From contig JAADCW010000100.1 of assembly GCA_013154225.1 (NCBI GenBank), positions 1-8,436 of the forward strand: a stretch of 8,436 nt of DNA, given 5' to 3'. Position numbers and translations under genes: made by a program. Positions 6,600-8,436 of this stretch are shown in pieces. Numbering within the stretch: the first letter of the stretch is position 1; every line of letters begins with the position of its first letter. The DNA comes from Chloroflexota bacterium. Lineage in GTDB: Bacteria > Chloroflexota > Anaerolineae > Anaerolineales > DRMV01. The notes beneath the pieces were generated by a model that saw nothing but the letters and a program-made list of their open reading frames with translations, made no database searches and was not told the DNA's origin.

Positions 6600-6634
6600 C
6601 ATCACGCGCCCTTTGCGGCGCGTGATGCTTTTTT
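6600..6634 (+). terminator. Strong terminator between thioesterase and acyl-CoA dehydrogenase genes
   Basis: An 11-base-pair perfect stem (CATCACGCGCC at 6600-6610 with GGCGCGTGATG at 6617-6627), loop CTTTGC, then C and six T bases. It follows the thioesterase stop by 13 bases and ends only 27 bases before the dehydrogenase ATG, leaving no room for a normal promoter in between. Confidence 0.88.
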
Positions 6635-6661
6635 ACCCGACCGCTCACTCAGGAGGAAAGC

Positions 6662-7828
6662 ATGGACTTTGACCTTAGCCCCGAACTTCGGATGTGGCGT
6701 GACGCTGTGCACAACTTCGTGGCCAAAGAAATCAAGCCCCATGCCGCCGAGTATAATGCTCGGGAAGAAATCATGTGGCCGGCCTTGCAAAAGGGTGGCC
6801 AGCAACTCGGCTTGCTGGGCATGACCGTGCCGGAAGAATACGGCGGCAGTGCGTTGGGCGCGCTGGGCATGGCCATTGCCATTGAGGAATTAGGCTGGGG
6901 CGATGGTGGCACAGCCTTGGTTGTGGCCGCGCACAACGGCTTAGGATGTGCGCCCATTGTGATGTTTGGCAACGAAGCCCAAAAGCGACGCTTTTTGCCC
7001 CGTGTCGTCGCTGGGGAACCCGGCCAACTGGCCGCGTTGGCGCTCACCGAGCCCAATGCGGGTTCCGACCTCAAAGGCATTCAAACCCGCGCCGAACTGG
7101 AAGGCGACACGTGGGTCATCAGCGGCAGCAAAATGTGGATTACCAACGCTGGCGAGGCTGATTACATTGTGACCCTGGTGCGCACTTCCCCCGAGCGCAG
7201 CAGTCATAGCCTGAGCCTGATCGTGGTGCCCACCAATGTGGATGGCTTGCACGTCGGGCCGCCGGAGAAGAAGATGGGGCTGGGGACAACCCACAGCCAT
7301 GCCATCACCTACGACCATGTTCGCGTGCCTCGCGAAAACCTGCTGGGCGAAGTGGGGCATGGGATGTATCAAACCCTGCAGGTATTGGATGGGGGACGCA
7401 TTAGCATTGGCGCTTTGGCCCTGGGGATTGCCCAAGCCGCGTTTGAAGAAGCCGTGGCTTATGCCAAACAGCGCATGACCTTTGGGAAACCGCTGGCCGC
7501 ACGGCAGGCCATCCAGTTCATGCTGGCCGACATGGCTACCGAAATTCACGCCGCGCGGCTGATGGTTTATCATGCCGCCTGGCTCAAACAACAAGGCCGC
7601 CCCTTCTCCCACGCGGCTGCGATGGCTAAACTTTTTGCCACCGAGATGGCCGAGCGCGTCACCCGCAATGCCATCCAAATCCACGGTGGCTATGGCTACA
7701 GCCGCGAATTCCCGGTGGAGCGGATGTATCGCGACGCGCGGCTGATGACCATTGGCGAAGGCACCAGCGAAATTCAGCGCATTGTGATTGCCCGCCGTGT
7801 GCTGAGCAGCATGGCTTCGCTGTTTTAG
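6662..7828 (+). CDS. Acyl-CoA dehydrogenase
   Basis: A 388-residue FAD-dependent acyl-CoA dehydrogenase of normal family length, oxidising an acyl-CoA to the trans-2-enoyl-CoA and passing electrons to an electron-transfer flavoprotein. The N-terminal helical domain is about 1-120. The middle beta domain carries ALTEPNAGSD at 127-136 and KMWITNAGEAD at 157-167, the flavin and substrate contacts of the family. The C-terminal helical domain has RMTFGKPL at 271-278, HGGYGY at 341-346 and IGEGTSEIQR at 364-373. E366 in the EGT motif matches the catalytic base of short- and medium-chain enzymes. The start follows AGGAGG by 5 bases. No electron-transfer flavoprotein, hydratase or thiolase gene is in the window, so the pathway (fatty acid or branched-chain amino acid breakdown) is undecided. 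Confidence 0.95.
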   Translation: MDFDLSPELRMWRDAVHNFVAKEIKPHAAEYNAREEIMWPALQKGGQQLGLLGMTVPEEYGGSALGALGMAIAIEELGWGDGGTALVVAAHNGLGCAPIVMFGNEAQKRRFLPRVVAGEPGQLAALALTEPNAGSDLKGIQTRAELEGDTWVISGSKMWITNAGEADYIVTLVRTSPERSSHSLSLIVVPTNVDGLHVGPPEKKMGLGTTHSHAITYDHVRVPRENLLGEVGHGMYQTLQVLDGGRISIGALALGIAQAAFEEAVAYAKQRMTFGKPLAARQAIQFMLADMATEIHAARLMVYHAAWLKQQGRPFSHAAAMAKLFATEMAERVTRNAIQIHGGYGYSREFPVERMYRDARLMTIGEGTSEIQRIVIARRVLSSMASLF

Positions 7829-7845
7829 CGTTGAACCATGCTCAG

Positions 7846-7880
7846 AGAAAAACCAGCGCCCCTTGGAAACAAGGGGCGCT
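7846..7880 (-). terminator. Terminator shared by convergent genes, GAAA/TTTC loop
   Basis: AGCGCCCCTTG at 7855-7865 and CAAGGGGCGCT at 7870-7880 form an 11-base-pair stem with a 4-base loop (GAAA in plus-strand RNA, a stable GNRA tetraloop). On the minus strand the stem is followed by GG and five T bases (7852-7848), so it is best placed to stop the small membrane-protein transcript. In the plus direction the tail is T-poor (TGGCTTGTC), so stopping the dehydrogenase transcript is less certain. It lies between two converging genes. Confidence 0.8.
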
Positions 7881-7907
7881 TGGCTTGTCAAAGCATAAGC
7901 GGTCGTT

Positions 7908-8120
7908 TTACTTGCGATTGAGGTACCACTTGTAAAGGTAGTACCAAATCACAGCCAAGACCGCGGTCAAGCCCCAAATTGGAGCGCCGGCCTTAAGCGC
8001 CGCGAAGGCATCGCGATTGGTGAAAAGCCCGATGTAAGCCGTGACCGCCGCAAACACGATAACGAACGTCCCAAACAGCCAAAAACGCATCAGGCTTAGC
8101 AGTTTTTCTTTGTCTTCCAT
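7908..8120 (-). CDS. Small two-helix membrane protein, function unknown
   Basis: A 70-residue protein that I cannot assign to a named family. It has a short charged N-terminus (MEDKEK), a hydrophobic helix at about 12-33, a short polar loop with Arg, Asp and Lys (about 35-44), a second hydrophobic, Trp/Tyr-rich helix at about 46-66, and a basic end (NRK). The layout is a membrane hairpin, probably with both ends in the cytoplasm. It is likely real: GAGGAG lies 6 bases before the ATG, a candidate promoter precedes it and a terminator stem follows its stop by 27 bases. It appears to be transcribed alone, convergent with the acyl-CoA dehydrogenase gene. Confidence 0.8.
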   Translation of the reverse strand: MEDKEKLLSLMRFWLFGTFVIVFAAVTAYIGLFTNRDAFAALKAGAPIWGLTAVLAVIWYYLYKWYLNRK

Positions 8121-8126
8121 GGCGTA

Positions 8127-8132
8127 CTCCTC
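8127..8132 (-). promoter_or_regulatory. Shine-Dalgarno of the small membrane protein
   Basis: GAGGAG on the minus strand, 6 bases upstream of the ATG at 8120. Its quality is a main reason to accept this short gene as real. Confidence 0.75.
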
Positions 8133-8163
8133 TTTTTGGGGATTGAGAATAAGTGTCTTTTCC

Positions 8164-8191
8164 AGTTTAGCATGAAAACCGTAAATTACAA
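8164..8191 (-). promoter_or_regulatory. Candidate promoter of the small membrane protein
   Basis: On the minus strand, TTGTAA (8186-8191) and TAAACT (8164-8169) are spaced by 16 bases and each match the -35 and -10 consensus at four of six positions. Transcription would start about 35 bases before the start codon. This is a plausible but unproven reading. Confidence 0.35.
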
Positions 8192-8436
8192 GTGCCTCCG
8201 AGGACCAATTTTTCGCCCGAGGGCTTGTCGTTTGGCGGAATTTTGACGCGCAGCCGTGGACTGAAGTTCAGACATGAGTTTGGACAATGGGAACGGAAAA
8301 CAAGGAGGGGAGTTGAGAAAGCAAGCGCTTTCAGCGCCGCCTTTAGGCGCGGTTCAATGGAGGTGGCGCTCGCAGTAATAAACCGGCATACCGATACCAC
8401 GCCTGGGGGACTTTGAACGGAATCTTCCCTCACTGG
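8192..8436. other. Right-end region without a convincing gene, rich in short inverted repeats
   Basis: About 245 bases upstream of the small membrane-protein promoter contain no frame with a good ribosome binding site and recognisable protein. Open frames on both strands read as low-information sequence. Visible structures are GCCC-GA-GGGC (8216-8225), CTGAA-G-TTCAG (8261-8271), GCGCT-TTC-AGCGC (8325-8337), GCGCC with GGCGC (8334-8350), and AGCGCC at 8333 matched by GGCGCT at 8365. A dispersed non-coding repeat family is possible. A gene may begin or end beyond the right edge. Confidence 0.4.

Noticed and set aside
6941..7891. 316-codon open frame on the minus strand opposite the acyl-CoA dehydrogenase
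   Set aside because: Its composition (many His, Gly and Gln, no recognisable motifs) is that of an antisense shadow in G+C-rich coding DNA, and the sense strand encodes a complete, motif-perfect enzyme.
8167..8433. 88-codon open frame on the minus strand at the right end
   Set aside because: It overlaps the candidate promoter of the small membrane protein and a cluster of inverted repeats, shows no domain and has only a weak ribosome binding context. It cannot be fully excluded as a gene fragment.

Overview
The window carries six protein-coding genes and no RNA genes, insertion sequences or CRISPR arrays that I can see. The codon use is moderately G+C rich, Shine-Dalgarno sequences of the GGAGG type precede the genes, and simple hairpin terminators separate them. 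The mix of proteins (PHP-type PolX, single bacterial dynamin, ClC with CBS and TrkA-C domains, lone acyl-CoA dehydrogenase) and the sequence style fit a Chloroflexota (Anaerolineae-like) bacterium. That assignment is an inference from familiarity, not a measured result.

Left part, minus strand (about 25-3540): a bacterial family X DNA polymerase/PHP protein (1831-3540) is followed after 84 bases by a dynamin-like membrane GTPase (25-1746). The gap holds a consensus -10 box, so the GTPase probably has its own promoter. A Shine-Dalgarno sequence at the very left edge suggests that another minus-strand gene starts just outside the window.

Middle, plus strand (3541-6011): a 285-base divergent intergenic region leads into a ClC-family chloride channel/transporter with two CBS domains and a C-terminal TrkA-C domain, closed by a strong terminator.

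Right part (6012-7880, plus): a hotdog-fold thioesterase and an acyl-CoA dehydrogenase, probably acting on acyl-CoA substrates. They are separated by a textbook terminator only 27 bases before the dehydrogenase start. A shared terminator stem at 7855-7880 then faces a convergent small two-helix membrane protein (7908-8120, minus). The last 316 bases hold that gene's leader and promoter and a cluster of short GC-rich inverted repeats, with no convincing gene.

The most interesting point is the PolX protein. Two of its three polymerase catalytic aspartates appear replaced (Asp-Glu-His instead of Asp-Asp-Asp) and its thumb/LNEYG segment is shortened, while all metal ligands of the PHP nuclease domain are present. 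It looks like a PolX that has become a nuclease. Otherwise these are mostly known families, and I see no convincing multi-gene novel system.
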